Assembly: GCF_002939985.1 (NCBI RefSeq)
Contig: NZ_MDFM01000016.1
Span: 1-64,000, forward strand
Source of the DNA: Xanthomonas hortorum pv. cynarae
GTDB taxonomy: Bacteria > Pseudomonadota > Gammaproteobacteria > Xanthomonadales > Xanthomonadaceae
DNA length: 64,000 nucleotides
Direction of reading: 5' to 3'
A program made the translations under genes and the position numbers. Numbering within the stretch: the first letter of the stretch is position 1; every line of letters starts with the position of its first letter. Below, piece by piece: positions 26,380 through 35,058 of the stretch. The notes under the pieces were generated by a model. That model was not told where the DNA came from and ran no database searches. It saw only the letters and a list, made by a program, of their open reading frames with translations.

Positions 26380-26406
26380 TGCAACCTTTCAGCAACGGAT
26401 CGGCAC
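26380..26406 (+). promoter_or_regulatory. Shared bipartite promoter motif, copy 6 (HprK-like kinase operon)
   Basis: Plus strand TGCAACC (26380-26386), 16 bases, GCACACA. It is very close to the kinase start, so an ATG at 26430 or 26439 may be used rather than 26421. Confidence 0.68.
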
Positions 26407-26420
26407 ACACCGGCTGATTG

Positions 26421-27500
26421 ATGCAATGGATGGAAGGCATGCCCCACTCGGCCGCGTTGGCGGAACACCTGCCAGTGAGCGATACCGCACGCTTGGCGCC
26501 GCCCGGCAATGCGCTATCGCCTGCAGACCCGTTCGGTGAGCGCAGTGAGCGTCGATTCGTGGTGCGCCGGCAGATTCTCGGTGCGCTGTTTCATTTCCAG
26601 AGCGACAGCGAGGCGTTGCTGGCGTTGGTGGATGCCGCCTATGCAGGCTTGCCCGCGCATCGCCTGCCGGCTGCGCCGGAATTCCATGTCACGCTGGATC
26701 TGGTATCGCGTGGCCAGGCGCCATCGAGCGCAGAACCGCCACCGGTGCGCACGCACGCAAGCGGTGGCTTGCTGTGCGGCATCTTGGATGCCTGCAATTA
26801 CCTGATGCTGTCGGTGCCCGAGCGCCGCGCCATGCTGGTGGTCTCCGAGGACATGCTCTCCCACGCCTATCACGTGCGCTATGAGCTGATCGAATTTGTG
26901 GTGTTCCTGCTTGCTGCACGCGGAATGGGATTGGTGCCGCTGCACGGTGCCTGCGTGGGCCGGCACGGACGCAGCGTGTTGCTGCTCGGCGCCAGCGGTG
27001 CGGGCAAGTCGACGCTGGCGCTGCATAGCTTGCTGCATGGGCTGGACTTCATCGCCGAAGACGGCGTGTTCGTTGCGCCGGAGAGTCTGCTGACCACCGG
27101 CGTTGCCAACTTCCTGCATCTGCGCTCGGACGCGCTTGGTCTGGTCGATGCAGACACTCGCGCGTGGATCAGCGCATCGCCGACCATCCGCCGCCGCAGT
27201 GGCGTGGAAAAGTTCGAGATCGATATCCGCCATGGCCGTGCACAGCTTGCGCGCACGCCCTTGCAGCTGTGCGCCGTGGTGATGCTGTCCGGCACACCTG
27301 CCAGCACGTCGGCGCAGCGTCTGCTGCCAACGCCGGCCGAGCAGATTGCCGAGTGTCTGGCGCGCGATCAACCTTACGCCGCCGGTCAACCAGGGTGGCA
27401 GCGCTTTGTCGAACAGGTGCAGCGTGTCGGCATGTTCACGCTGCGGCGTGGCACGCATCCGCAGGCATCGGTGGATGCACTGCTGCAGTTGTTGCGATGA
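26421..27500 (+). CDS. HprK-related kinase (HPr kinase-like)
   Basis: A 359-residue protein whose C-terminal half resembles HPr serine kinase. A P-loop LLGASGAGKSTLA lies at about 187-199, preceded by LVPLHGACVGRHGRSVLL, and FIAEDGVFV about 20 residues later carries the acidic residues. The N-terminal ~150 residues are family-specific. There is no HPr or PTS gene nearby, so it probably phosphorylates another substrate, as HprK homologues do in some peptide clusters. Start is uncertain among ATGs at 26421, 26430 and 26439. Its stop overlaps a 28-codon ORF that leads to the ABC exporter gene. Confidence 0.82.
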   Translation: MQWMEGMPHSAALAEHLPVSDTARLAPPGNALSPADPFGERSERRFVVRRQILGALFHFQSDSEALLALVDAAYAGLPAHRLPAAPEFHVTLDLVSRGQAPSSAEPPPVRTHASGGLLCGILDACNYLMLSVPERRAMLVVSEDMLSHAYHVRYELIEFVVFLLAARGMGLVPLHGACVGRHGRSVLLLGASGAGKSTLALHSLLHGLDFIAEDGVFVAPESLLTTGVANFLHLRSDALGLVDADTRAWISASPTIRRRSGVEKFEIDIRHGRAQLARTPLQLCAVVMLSGTPASTSAQRLLPTPAEQIAECLARDQPYAAGQPGWQRFVEQVQRVGMFTLRRGTHPQASVDALLQLLR

Positions 27501-27583
27501 GGGCGCAGATGCCGGTGCGTCGTCGCGTGATCCATACGCCTGCCAGCGTGCCGAAGCGCCTCTTGCACGATGTGCATCGCTGA
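27497..27583 (+). CDS. Possible 28-residue peptide gene between kinase and exporter
   Basis: ATG overlaps the kinase stop by four bases (ATGA) and the TGA ends one base before the ATG of the ABC transporter gene. The product would be strongly basic (MRAQMPVRRRVIHTPASVPK, then eight more residues ending DVHR), with one Thr and one Ser as possible phospho-acceptors and no cysteine. Position exactly between a kinase and an exporter is suggestive of a peptide substrate, but a re-initiation leader without function is equally possible. No independent coding evidence. Confidence 0.3.
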   Translation: MRAQMPVRRRVIHTPASVPKRLLHDVHR

Positions 27584-27584
27584 G

Positions 27585-29309
27585 ATGCAGACCTCCATCC
27601 CCCGCGATCGCATGCGTGCCGGCTTGCGCACGTTCGTCGGCACGCTGGTGCCTGCAGACGGGCCAACCATCGCGCTCTATGTCGCCCTGTCACTGGCGGC
27701 TGCATTGGCCGGCAGCATCGTGGCGGTCTGCCTGGTGCCATTGGTACAACCCGGCCACAGCGTGCAGTTGGCCGGCTATCGGCTGGCGTTGCCTGATGGT
27801 CTGGCGATACAGACGGCGCTGTTTGCCGGCGTCAGCCTGGTATTTGCCGCACTGCGATGGCATAGCGCGCGGCTGGCCGCACGGCTGACCAGCCGCTACG
27901 CAATCGGGCTGCGCCGTCGCGTGCATGCCGCGTTGATCGACGCACCGTTGCCAGCCTTGTCCGGCGCCAGTTCGGCAGAAATCGCCAACGTACTCACCTA
28001 TAACATCGAAATCGCCACACAAGGTTTCGGCGCGGTGCTGCAGCTGCTGGTGGCCGGCATGACGGCGCTGGTGAGCATCTGCATTGCCGTGCTGATCGCA
28101 CCCACGCTGGTGCTGGCGATGCCGTTGCTGCTCGCCCTGGCCTGGTTGGGCTTGCGCATCTCCAGCAGCGACAGGCAGGCGCGCATCAGCCGCGACTACG
28201 TGGCCGACATGACGCAGTTGTTCTGGTTGAGCGAAGATTTCCCGCGTCGCCTGCGGCATGTGCGCTCGTTCCAGCGCGAAGACGTCGAAAGCGGCCATTA
28301 CGAGCGCATTTCCACGCGGCTGGGGCAGGGCTATGCACAACAGCAGGAGCTGGTGGCGGGTAGCCGCTTGGTGCTCGAACTCACTGCCGTGGCCGCGATC
28401 GCCGGCATTCTGGTGCTGGCCAATCTCTGGCAGGGCGCCGACCGCGCCGCGCTGATCGCCGTCAGCCTGCTGCTCGGGCGCTTGCTGCCGTATCTGGTCA
28501 CCACGCGGCAAAGCGTGCAGCAACTGCGCTCGGCCTGGCCTGCATTGCAGTTGTGGCGGCGTTATGTGGAACTAGGCACCACGCGTGCGCAGGCGCCGGC
28601 AGAAACGGCAGTGCCATTGCCGGCAGCGCTGCATATCGAACACATCGGCCTGGCACCGCCGCTGCCCAGGCTCGATCTGGGTCCGATGATTCTGCTGCCG
28701 GGCGAAATGACCTTGGTCGTCGGGCCGTCCGGTATCGGCAAGAGCAGTCTGATGGATGTGCTTTCCGGGCAGACCCCGCCCGCACAGTTCACCGCGCATA
28801 TGGCCGGACGCCGGCTGGATTTCGGCGCGTATCGCGCATTGGTTCGGCATAGCGCCTACATCGGCCAGGGCGTGCGGCCATGGCAGCGCAGCGTGCGCGA
28901 TTGTCTGGACTGGGCGCTGCCCGGCACGGCGGATGCACGCATGTGGGAGGTGTTGGGCGATGTCGGTTTGAGCGCGCGCCTGCAGCGCGACGGTCAAGGT
29001 CTGGACACGCCGATCAATGGCCCGGAGGGACGCCTGTCCGGTGGCGAATCGCAGCGCTTGTTGTTGGCGCAAGTGCTGTTGCGCCAACCGACCTTGGCGG
29101 TGCTGGACGAAGCCACCAGTGCGCTGGATGCAGATGCCGAACATCAGGTGTTGTGCACGCTACGCCAGCGTCTGCCGCAGACCGTGTTGGTGGTGGTCTC
29201 GCATCGCACCAGCCTGGCCGCAGTGGCAGATCGCACGGTTGCGCTCGGCGTCGTGCTTGCTGCGCATGCAGCTGTCAAAGTTGATGCAGTTGCAAGCTCG
29301 CGCACGTAA
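27585..29309 (+). CDS. ABC exporter, fused membrane and ATPase domains
   Basis: Half-transporter of 574 residues in the MsbA/exporter style. The N-terminal membrane domain has about six helices (residues 25-310). The ATPase domain has Walker A VVGPSGIGKSS (about 378-388), Q-loop YIGQ, signature RLSGGESQ (about 483), Walker B LAVLDEATSALD (about 503) and the switch His in VVSHRTS (about 540). There is no N-terminal C39 peptidase domain, so no leader cleavage by this protein. ATG at 27585 sits one base after a short ORF; an ATG at 27570 is an alternative. It probably exports the product of the kinase/radical SAM/glycosyltransferase genes. Confidence 0.88.
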   Translation: MQTSIPRDRMRAGLRTFVGTLVPADGPTIALYVALSLAAALAGSIVAVCLVPLVQPGHSVQLAGYRLALPDGLAIQTALFAGVSLVFAALRWHSARLAARLTSRYAIGLRRRVHAALIDAPLPALSGASSAEIANVLTYNIEIATQGFGAVLQLLVAGMTALVSICIAVLIAPTLVLAMPLLLALAWLGLRISSSDRQARISRDYVADMTQLFWLSEDFPRRLRHVRSFQREDVESGHYERISTRLGQGYAQQQELVAGSRLVLELTAVAAIAGILVLANLWQGADRAALIAVSLLLGRLLPYLVTTRQSVQQLRSAWPALQLWRRYVELGTTRAQAPAETAVPLPAALHIEHIGLAPPLPRLDLGPMILLPGEMTLVVGPSGIGKSSLMDVLSGQTPPAQFTAHMAGRRLDFGAYRALVRHSAYIGQGVRPWQRSVRDCLDWALPGTADARMWEVLGDVGLSARLQRDGQGLDTPINGPEGRLSGGESQRLLLAQVLLRQPTLAVLDEATSALDADAEHQVLCTLRQRLPQTVLVVVSHRTSLAAVADRTVALGVVLAAHAAVKVDAVASSRT

Positions 29310-29342
29310 TCGCTGTCTAGTTCAATTGCGTCGGCACAGGGA

Positions 29343-30755
29343 TTAACCGGCAATTTCTTCCAGTGCACGATTGCGCGTCCGCGGCCCGAACAACGCAATC
29401 ACGCTGGCCACGATCGACATGCTGATCACGATAAACGCCAGCACGCCATGGCTGCCGACCTGCGCAAGCAGCCAACCGATCAGCACGCTGCTCACGGCGG
29501 TGGAAAGACGGCTGAAGGAATAACAGAACCCTACTGCACGCGCGCGCAATCCGGTGGGGAACAGCTCGGCCTGGTAGCCGTGATAAGCGAAGCTCATCCA
29601 GGCATTGCAGAACGCAATCATCGCCCCGCACGCCACCATGCCGGTCGCCTGATGCTGCTGCGAAAACAGCACGCCAAACAGCACTGCGCCCAACGCCGAT
29701 GCGGTGATCTGCCACTTGTTTTCCCAGCGCTGCGCAAAGCGCAGCAACAGCAGCGGTGCCAACGGGTAAGCCAGCGAGATCGCAAAGGAATAGCCCAGGC
29801 TCTTGGTCACGCCGGTGCCTTGCGCCGAGATCAGTGCCGGCAGCCAATTGCCGAAGCCGAAGAAGCCGATCGCCTGAAAGATATGGAACACCACCAGCAT
29901 GCCGATGCGCCCGCGATAGGGCGCTCGCCATAACAGCGATGGCTGCGTGTCGCTGTGTGCCAACGGCACAGCCACCTGCTGCGGCATCGCCAATGGCGCG
30001 CCCAGATCGCGTTCGCAGCGCGCCTCCAGTTGGATCAGCACCGCGTCCGCTTCGGCATGGCGTCCTTGCGCCGCCAACCAACGGGCCGATTCCGGCAAAC
30101 GGCTGCGCAGCCACCAGATCGCCAGCGCAAACACGCCACTCAGCAATACCACCCAACGCCAGCCGCTCACCCCCAGCGGTGCATGCGGCACCAGCAGCCA
30201 GGCGGTCAGCGCCACGGCCGGCACGGCCAGAAACTGCACGAAGAACGCAAACGCAAATGCGGCGCTACGCATATGCCGCGGCACCAATTCGGACAGGTAG
30301 GTGTCGATGGTGACCAGCTCGATGCCTAACCCGATCCCCACCACAAAGCGCAGCACGATGACGCCGGTGGCAGTGCTTTGCAGGCCCATCGCCACAGTGG
30401 CAGCGGTGTACCAGATCAACGCGAACGTAAAGACCAGCCTGCGCCCAAAACGATCGGCAAACGGACTCAGCAATGCGGCGCCGACAAACAGGCCCAGAAA
30501 GGTCGCCGCCGCAAACGCGGCCTGGTCGGACATGCCGAACACACCATCCGCACCGCTGGCGAAAATGCCATCGCGGATCAGCCCGGGGCTGATGTAGGCG
30601 GTCTGGAACAGATCGTACAACTCGAAAAATCCGCCCAGCGCGAGCAAGCCAACCAGCCGCCACAGCGTGGCACTGGCCGGCAGCCGATCAATGCGCGCCG
30701 CGATCTGCGCAGCGCCGGAAGCAGGGTCAAGCGGAGCGGTCAAAGCCATTGTCAT
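29343..30755 (-). CDS. MFS transporter (sugar-porter-like)
   Basis: Proton-coupled secondary transporter of 470 residues with 12 hydrophobic segments. MFS signatures are visible: SPFADRFGRRLVFTFAL after helix 2, a helix 4/5 segment GIGLGIELVTIDTYLSELVP, and RSRLPESARWLAAQGR after helix 6, which is the sugar-porter PESPRWL-type motif. Substrate cannot be told; organic acids, nicotinate-like compounds and sugars are all transported by close families. Start at ATG 30755 (MTMALTAP); the frame is open further upstream through a repeat. It is convergent with the ABC gene, 33 bases apart. Confidence 0.85.
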   Translation of the reverse strand: MTMALTAPLDPASGAAQIAARIDRLPASATLWRLVGLLALGGFFELYDLFQTAYISPGLIRDGIFASGADGVFGMSDQAAFAAATFLGLFVGAALLSPFADRFGRRLVFTFALIWYTAATVAMGLQSTATGVIVLRFVVGIGLGIELVTIDTYLSELVPRHMRSAAFAFAFFVQFLAVPAVALTAWLLVPHAPLGVSGWRWVVLLSGVFALAIWWLRSRLPESARWLAAQGRHAEADAVLIQLEARCERDLGAPLAMPQQVAVPLAHSDTQPSLLWRAPYRGRIGMLVVFHIFQAIGFFGFGNWLPALISAQGTGVTKSLGYSFAISLAYPLAPLLLLRFAQRWENKWQITASALGAVLFGVLFSQQHQATGMVACGAMIAFCNAWMSFAYHGYQAELFPTGLRARAVGFCYSFSRLSTAVSSVLIGWLLAQVGSHGVLAFIVISMSIVASVIALFGPRTRNRALEEIAG

Positions 30756-31190
30756 GCAGCGCGGCCAGTTCGGCATCCATCGTAGCCAGCCCTCTGATCG
30801 GTCAGCAGCTGTGCTTCGCGACGCGCTCAACGCATTCGCGCACCAGCAGCCACAGGCATCTAAAAGCCCCTCTCCTGCGGGGCGAGAAGGAAGGCACGGC
30901 TTGCGCGCCACTGGCGCGTGTCTTGGAGCGCCCGCGCCGCAAGCGCGGGCCGAGGCGCGGAGCGGGGGCGAGGCCCTAGCAATAGTTGAGCACACGAGGC
31001 TTCGCACGCACCCTCATCCGCCCCTGCGGGGCACCTTCTCCCGATGGGGAGAAGGGAGTAAAGCCTCCATAACCATCCCCGCTGTTCGACCACTGGAATG
31101 CTGTAATCCCCTCAGCGCCACCTGAGCGGGTAGCAATGCCTGCCGGCCAGCCCCATCTCTTGCACATCATTCATACCCCGGAGTCATCCG
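30756..31190. other. Gap of 435 bases upstream of MFS and oxidoreductase genes
   Basis: Divergent gap with no gene, largely filled by a MITE-like repeat (30863-31056). The Shine-Dalgarno for the oxidoreductase is near its right end. Confidence 0.6.
30863..31056 (-). repeat. MITE-like repeat, copy A
   Basis: Ends share AGCCCCTCTCC...GGGGCGAGAAGG and CCTCATCCGCCCCTGCGGGG...CCTTCTCCC blocks with copies at 39721-39850 and 44039-44218; the interior is different. It is inverted relative to copy B. Terminal blocks are themselves hairpins. Confidence 0.7.
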
Positions 31191-32192
31191 ATGACGCCCA
31201 TTTCCGTGCTCGACCTGGCGCCGGTCTGCGAAGGCAGCGACACCACCCACGCCTTCGCCAACATGCTCGATCTGGCCCAGCACGCCGAGCGCTGGGGCTA
31301 CCAGCGTTATTGGCTGGCCGAGCACCACAACATGCCGGGCATCGCCAGCGCGGCCACTGCGGTGCTGATCGGTCATGTGGCCGGTGGCACCAAGACCATC
31401 CGCGTCGGCGCCGGCGGCATCATGCTGCCCAACCATGCGCCGCTGCAGGTGGCCGAACAGTTCGGCACGCTGGCGTCGTTGTATCCGCAGCGCATCGACC
31501 TGGGCCTGGGCCGTGCGCCCGGTACCGACCAGCCCACCGCGCGCGCCTTGCGCCGCTATTTCGACAGTGCCGATCACTTCCCGCAGGACGTGGCCGAGCT
31601 GCTGCGCTACTTCGCACCGGCGGTGCCGGGGCAGCTGGTGCAGGCCGTGCCGGGCGCCGGTCTGGACGTGCCGGTGTGGTTGCTGGGCTCCAGCCTGTTC
31701 AGTGCGCGCCTGGCCGCAGCGATGGGCCTGTCGTTCGCGTTCGCCTCGCACTTCGCGCCCGATGCGATGGACGAAGCCGTGGCCATCTACCGCCGCGAGT
31801 TCCGCCCGTCCGCGCAGTTGGCCAAGCCGCACGTGATGCTGGCCTTGAACGTGGTGGCCGCCGAGACCGAGGCGCAGGCGCGCCGCCTGTTCACCACCCA
31901 GCAGCAGAGTTTCGTGAACCTGCGTCGCGGCAAGCCGGGCAAGATTCCCGCGCCGATCGACGATATCGACAGCTTCTGGCAGCCGCACGAACGTGCCGGT
32001 GTGGAACGCGCGTTGGCCTGCACGGTGCTGGGCGACGCCGAGCAGATCGCGCAGGGCGTGGCCGAGTTCATCGATCGCCACACGCCGGACGAGTTGTTGT
32101 TCACCGCCAACATCTACGACCATGCCGCGCGTCTGCGTTCGTTCGAAATCGCCGCCATCGCTTGCCGCGAGCTGGATGTGACCACTGCGTGA
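31191..32192 (+). CDS. LLM-class flavin-dependent oxidoreductase
   Basis: Luciferase-like FMN-dependent monooxygenase or dehydrogenase of 333 residues. Features are the N-terminal [18 protein letters not shown], the [25 protein letters not shown] block, and [37 protein letters not shown], the family signature for flavin binding. This is the single-component YhbW/Alkanal-monooxygenase-like group; the natural substrate is unknown. ATG follows a GGAG sequence. A small FMN-binding stress protein gene lies 60 bases downstream on the same strand. Confidence 0.88.
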   Translation: MTPISVLDLAPVCEGSDTTHAFANMLDLAQHAERWGYQRYWLAEHHNMPGIASAATAVLIGHVAGGTKTIRVGAGGIMLPNHAPLQVAEQFGTLASLYPQRIDLGLGRAPGTDQPTARALRRYFDSADHFPQDVAELLRYFAPAVPGQLVQAVPGAGLDVPVWLLGSSLFSARLAAAMGLSFAFASHFAPDAMDEAVAIYRREFRPSAQLAKPHVMLALNVVAAETEAQARRLFTTQQQSFVNLRRGKPGKIPAPIDDIDSFWQPHERAGVERALACTVLGDAEQIAQGVAEFIDRHTPDELLFTANIYDHAARLRSFEIAAIACRELDVTTA

Positions 32193-32252
32193 TTCACGTC
32201 GCTTTGCGCGGCGATCCGCTCAGATGCGTCCACATCCATTGGGAAGACCAGC

Positions 32253-32753
32253 ATGCACCTTCAGCAACGCAGCGAGAGCATCAAGCAGTTGGCGGAATTG
32301 ATCCGCGGCGTGGACATTGCGATGTTCACCACCGTCTCGGCCGACGGCAAGTTGGTGAGCCGGCCGTTGGGCACGCAGGAGGTCGAATTCGATGGCGACC
32401 TGTGGTTCGCCACCGCTGCCGATAGCCCGAAGGTGGCAGAGATTGCCGCCGACCCGCGCGTCAATGTGGCGTACGCCTCGGCGTCGAAGAACAGCTATGT
32501 GTCGGTCGCCGGTACCGCGCGCGTGGTCAATGACCGCGCCAAGATCGATGAACTCTGGTCGCCGGCAATGAAGGTGTTTTTTCCGGGCGGCAAGGACGAC
32601 CCCAATCTGCGTCTGATCCATGTGCGCGCCGAATCTGCCGAATACTGGGACGGCCCGAGCGGGCTGCTCGGCAAGGCGCTGTACTTCGTGATGACGGCAG
32701 TCACCGACGACACGGGCAGCCTGTCCGACAACCGTGTGGTCGATCTGAAGTAA
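32253..32753 (+). CDS. Pyridoxamine 5'-phosphate oxidase-fold protein (general stress protein 26-like)
   Basis: A 166-residue split-barrel flavin-binding protein. AMFTTVSADGKLVSRPLGTQEVEFDGDLWFATAADSPKV (about 24-62) is the FMN-binding strand region of the GSP26 group, and AYASASKNSYVSVAGTARVV and FFPGGKDDPNLRLI follow. Members bind FMN or F420 and are linked to stress; no catalytic role is shown. It pairs with the upstream LLM oxidoreductase, possibly in one transcript. Confidence 0.85.
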   Translation: MHLQQRSESIKQLAELIRGVDIAMFTTVSADGKLVSRPLGTQEVEFDGDLWFATAADSPKVAEIAADPRVNVAYASASKNSYVSVAGTARVVNDRAKIDELWSPAMKVFFPGGKDDPNLRLIHVRAESAEYWDGPSGLLGKALYFVMTAVTDDTGSLSDNRVVDLK

Positions 32754-32788
32754 CTGCTGCCGATCAAGTGTGTCGGTCGTCTCGCGCG

Positions 32789-33460
32789 TCAGCGCCAGGC
32801 GGCCGGCCACCAATCGCGCACCAGATCCAGCAGCTGGTCGGAAGTGACCCCGAACACCGCCACCGACACCAGCGCCGCCGCCCAGCCCACCAACAGCAAT
32901 GCGCCATCGCGTTCCAGCAGGGCAAGCGCGAACAACAGCAGGATCAAGCCGAAAATGTAGTTGGTAAACGGGATCGGCAGCGTCAGCAAGATGCCGACCA
33001 GCACCAGCAGCAAGCCGGTGAACACCTGCGCCGGAATACGATCCAGCATGCCGTGCAAACGTGGCTTGAGCAGCCGGTCCAGGCGCTGCAGCGTCGGTGC
33101 AAGCCGCGCAACGAAACGCTGGCTGGTACTGCGGCGCGGCCCACGATCGCCGATGAAACGCGGCACCCACGGTTTGCGCAGGCAGCACATCATCTGCACG
33201 CCGATCAGCACCGTCAGCGGCCCGCTGATGCCGCCGGCCACGCCGGGAATCGGGATGAAAGAGGGCAGGATCGCCAGAAACAGGAACACGCCGAACGCGC
33301 TCTGCTGCAGATCGGCCAGAATCTCGCGTACACGCAACACGTGATTCGGATCGCCCTCGCTGAAGGCCGCCAGCAGGCTGCGCATGCCTTCGTTGCGATA
33401 CCGCATGTGTTCGCCGCCGGAATCATCGGATGGCGGCGCGCCTTTATCCGACGATGTCAT
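32789..33460 (-). CDS. ExoD-family membrane protein
   Basis: Membrane protein of 223 residues in the ExoD family (exopolysaccharide synthesis in rhizobia; mechanism unclear). SLLAAFSEGDPNHVLRVREILADL, the FLAILPSFIPIPGVAGGISGPLTVLIGVQM segment, and several C-terminal helices (VFTGLLLVLVGILLTLPIPFTNYIFGLILL) are typical. ATG 33460 has a GAGGA Shine-Dalgarno ten bases upstream; ATG 33472 is possible. The 5' end overlaps the 3' end of the CBS-domain transporter gene by 17 bases. Confidence 0.85.
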   Translation of the reverse strand: MTSSDKGAPPSDDSGGEHMRYRNEGMRSLLAAFSEGDPNHVLRVREILADLQQSAFGVFLFLAILPSFIPIPGVAGGISGPLTVLIGVQMMCCLRKPWVPRFIGDRGPRRSTSQRFVARLAPTLQRLDRLLKPRLHGMLDRIPAQVFTGLLLVLVGILLTLPIPFTNYIFGLILLLFALALLERDGALLLVGWAAALVSVAVFGVTSDQLLDLVRDWWPAAWR

Positions 33461-34784
33461 CGCTGTCCTCATCGCCGATGCGGCTCAGCAACAGCTTGTC
33501 CACGCGCGCCCCATCCAGATCCACGATCTCGATACGCCACCCGGCCCAATCGAAGAATTCGCCGGCCTGCGGAATACGCCCGAAGTAATAGATGCACAGA
33601 CCCGCGAGCGTGTGGTAATCGCCTTCGTCGGCTTCGGGCAATTCGGCGCCCAGCACTTCGCGCAGTTCTTCCACCGGCAGCGACCCGTCGATCAGCAGCG
33701 AGCCGTCCGCGCGCGTGATCACCAGCGCGTCTTCGTCGGTGTTTTCCACCGCCTGCAGACGGCCGACCACTGCGCCCATCAGGTCGCTGATGGTCACCAG
33801 GCCGCGGATTTCGCCGTATTCGTCGACCACCAGCGCCATCGACTGCTGTTCTTCGCGGAAGATCTCCAGCAGCTTCATCGCATGCGTGGATTCGGAGACG
33901 AACAAGGTATCGCGCAGCGCCTGGAACAGGTTCTCGCCGTGCCCGCCCATGCGCGTGACCAGCGATTTGACTTCCAGCACGCCAGCAATGTCCTGGTCGC
34001 TGCCGCGATACACCGGGTAACGTGAGAACTCATGCTCGCGCATCATCTGCAGATTGCGTTCCGGCTCGGCATTGGCATCCAGCCAGGCGATGCGGTTACG
34101 CGGCGTCATCAGGCTGTCGGCGGTGCGGTCGCCCAGGCGCATCACCCGATTCATCATGTCGCGCTCGTGCGCATCGATCACGCCGGCTTCGTGGCTTTCG
34201 GCCACCAGCATGCGGATCTCTTCTTCGGTCACCGATGCCGATTCGTCCTTGCCCATGCCCAGCATGCGCAGCACCAACCGGGTCGAGCGCGCCAGCACCC
34301 ACACGCCGGGTGCGGCAATCTTTGCCAGCCACGCCATCGGCACCGCCACCACGCCGGCAATGTCTTCGGAATTACGCAGCGCCAGCCGTTTGGGGACCAG
34401 TTCGCCGAAGATCAGCGTCAGGAAGGTGATCAAGGCCACCGCCAGCGTGCTGCCGATCACCGCCGAATACGGTTTGGGCTCGCCAACCAGCGAGAAAGTG
34501 GCCGACAGCGCAGGGAAGGCCAGCTGCAGCCGCTCGCCGATTGCCTCGCCGATGGCTTCGCCGCCGAACAGGCCGGTCAGGATGCCGATCGAGGTGATGC
34601 CGATCTGCACCGTGGACAAAAAGTTTTCCGGGCTTTCGGCCAATGCCAGGGCCCGCGCGGCGCGCTTGCTGGAGCCGGCCATCTGCTTCAGGCGGCTCTT
34701 GCGCGAGGTCATCAGCGACATCTCCGACATGGCGAAGAAGCCGTTCAACAAAATCAGCGCGATAACGATCAGAAACTCAACCAC
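33444..34784 (-). CDS. HlyC/CorC-family (DUF21-CBS) membrane protein
   Basis: A 446-residue protein with an N-terminal CNNM/DUF21 membrane domain (about 1-190, four helices). Two CBS domains follow (about 205-330, with LMTPRNRIAWLDANA and LMGAVVGRL). A C-terminal CorC/HlyC transporter-associated domain (about 350-430, ending IVDLDGARVDKLLLSRI) completes it. The family is linked to Mg2+/Co2+ efflux or resistance; the haemolysin label is historic. It probably forms a two-gene unit with exoD. Confidence 0.9.
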   Translation of the reverse strand: MVEFLIVIALILLNGFFAMSEMSLMTSRKSRLKQMAGSSKRAARALALAESPENFLSTVQIGITSIGILTGLFGGEAIGEAIGERLQLAFPALSATFSLVGEPKPYSAVIGSTLAVALITFLTLIFGELVPKRLALRNSEDIAGVVAVPMAWLAKIAAPGVWVLARSTRLVLRMLGMGKDESASVTEEEIRMLVAESHEAGVIDAHERDMMNRVMRLGDRTADSLMTPRNRIAWLDANAEPERNLQMMREHEFSRYPVYRGSDQDIAGVLEVKSLVTRMGGHGENLFQALRDTLFVSESTHAMKLLEIFREEQQSMALVVDEYGEIRGLVTISDLMGAVVGRLQAVENTDEDALVITRADGSLLIDGSLPVEELREVLGAELPEADEGDYHTLAGLCIYYFGRIPQAGEFFDWAGWRIEIVDLDGARVDKLLLSRIGDEDSDDIVG

Positions 34785-35058
34785 GGGCGTCTTCCCCGGT
34801 CAGTGAAGGGGAGGGCGGGCGAGCACTAGGTTGGCCGGCGCGCACGAGGGCGGGGCGGCAACGGGAGGGTAGGGGGTCGTCTTCCATAGGGTGCACCCGA
34901 AGGCGCGCGAGCATGTTAGCAAACCGCAGGGTGGTTCGAGCCGGGAAATGCGCATGTGAAGGCCGCCCCAGGCACCGAGATATCCAGACACGTCACGGAA
35001 CGGTCATAATTCGCCCTCGGCGTCCGTCTCTCCCTCGACGGCAGGAAGTTCTTCACCC

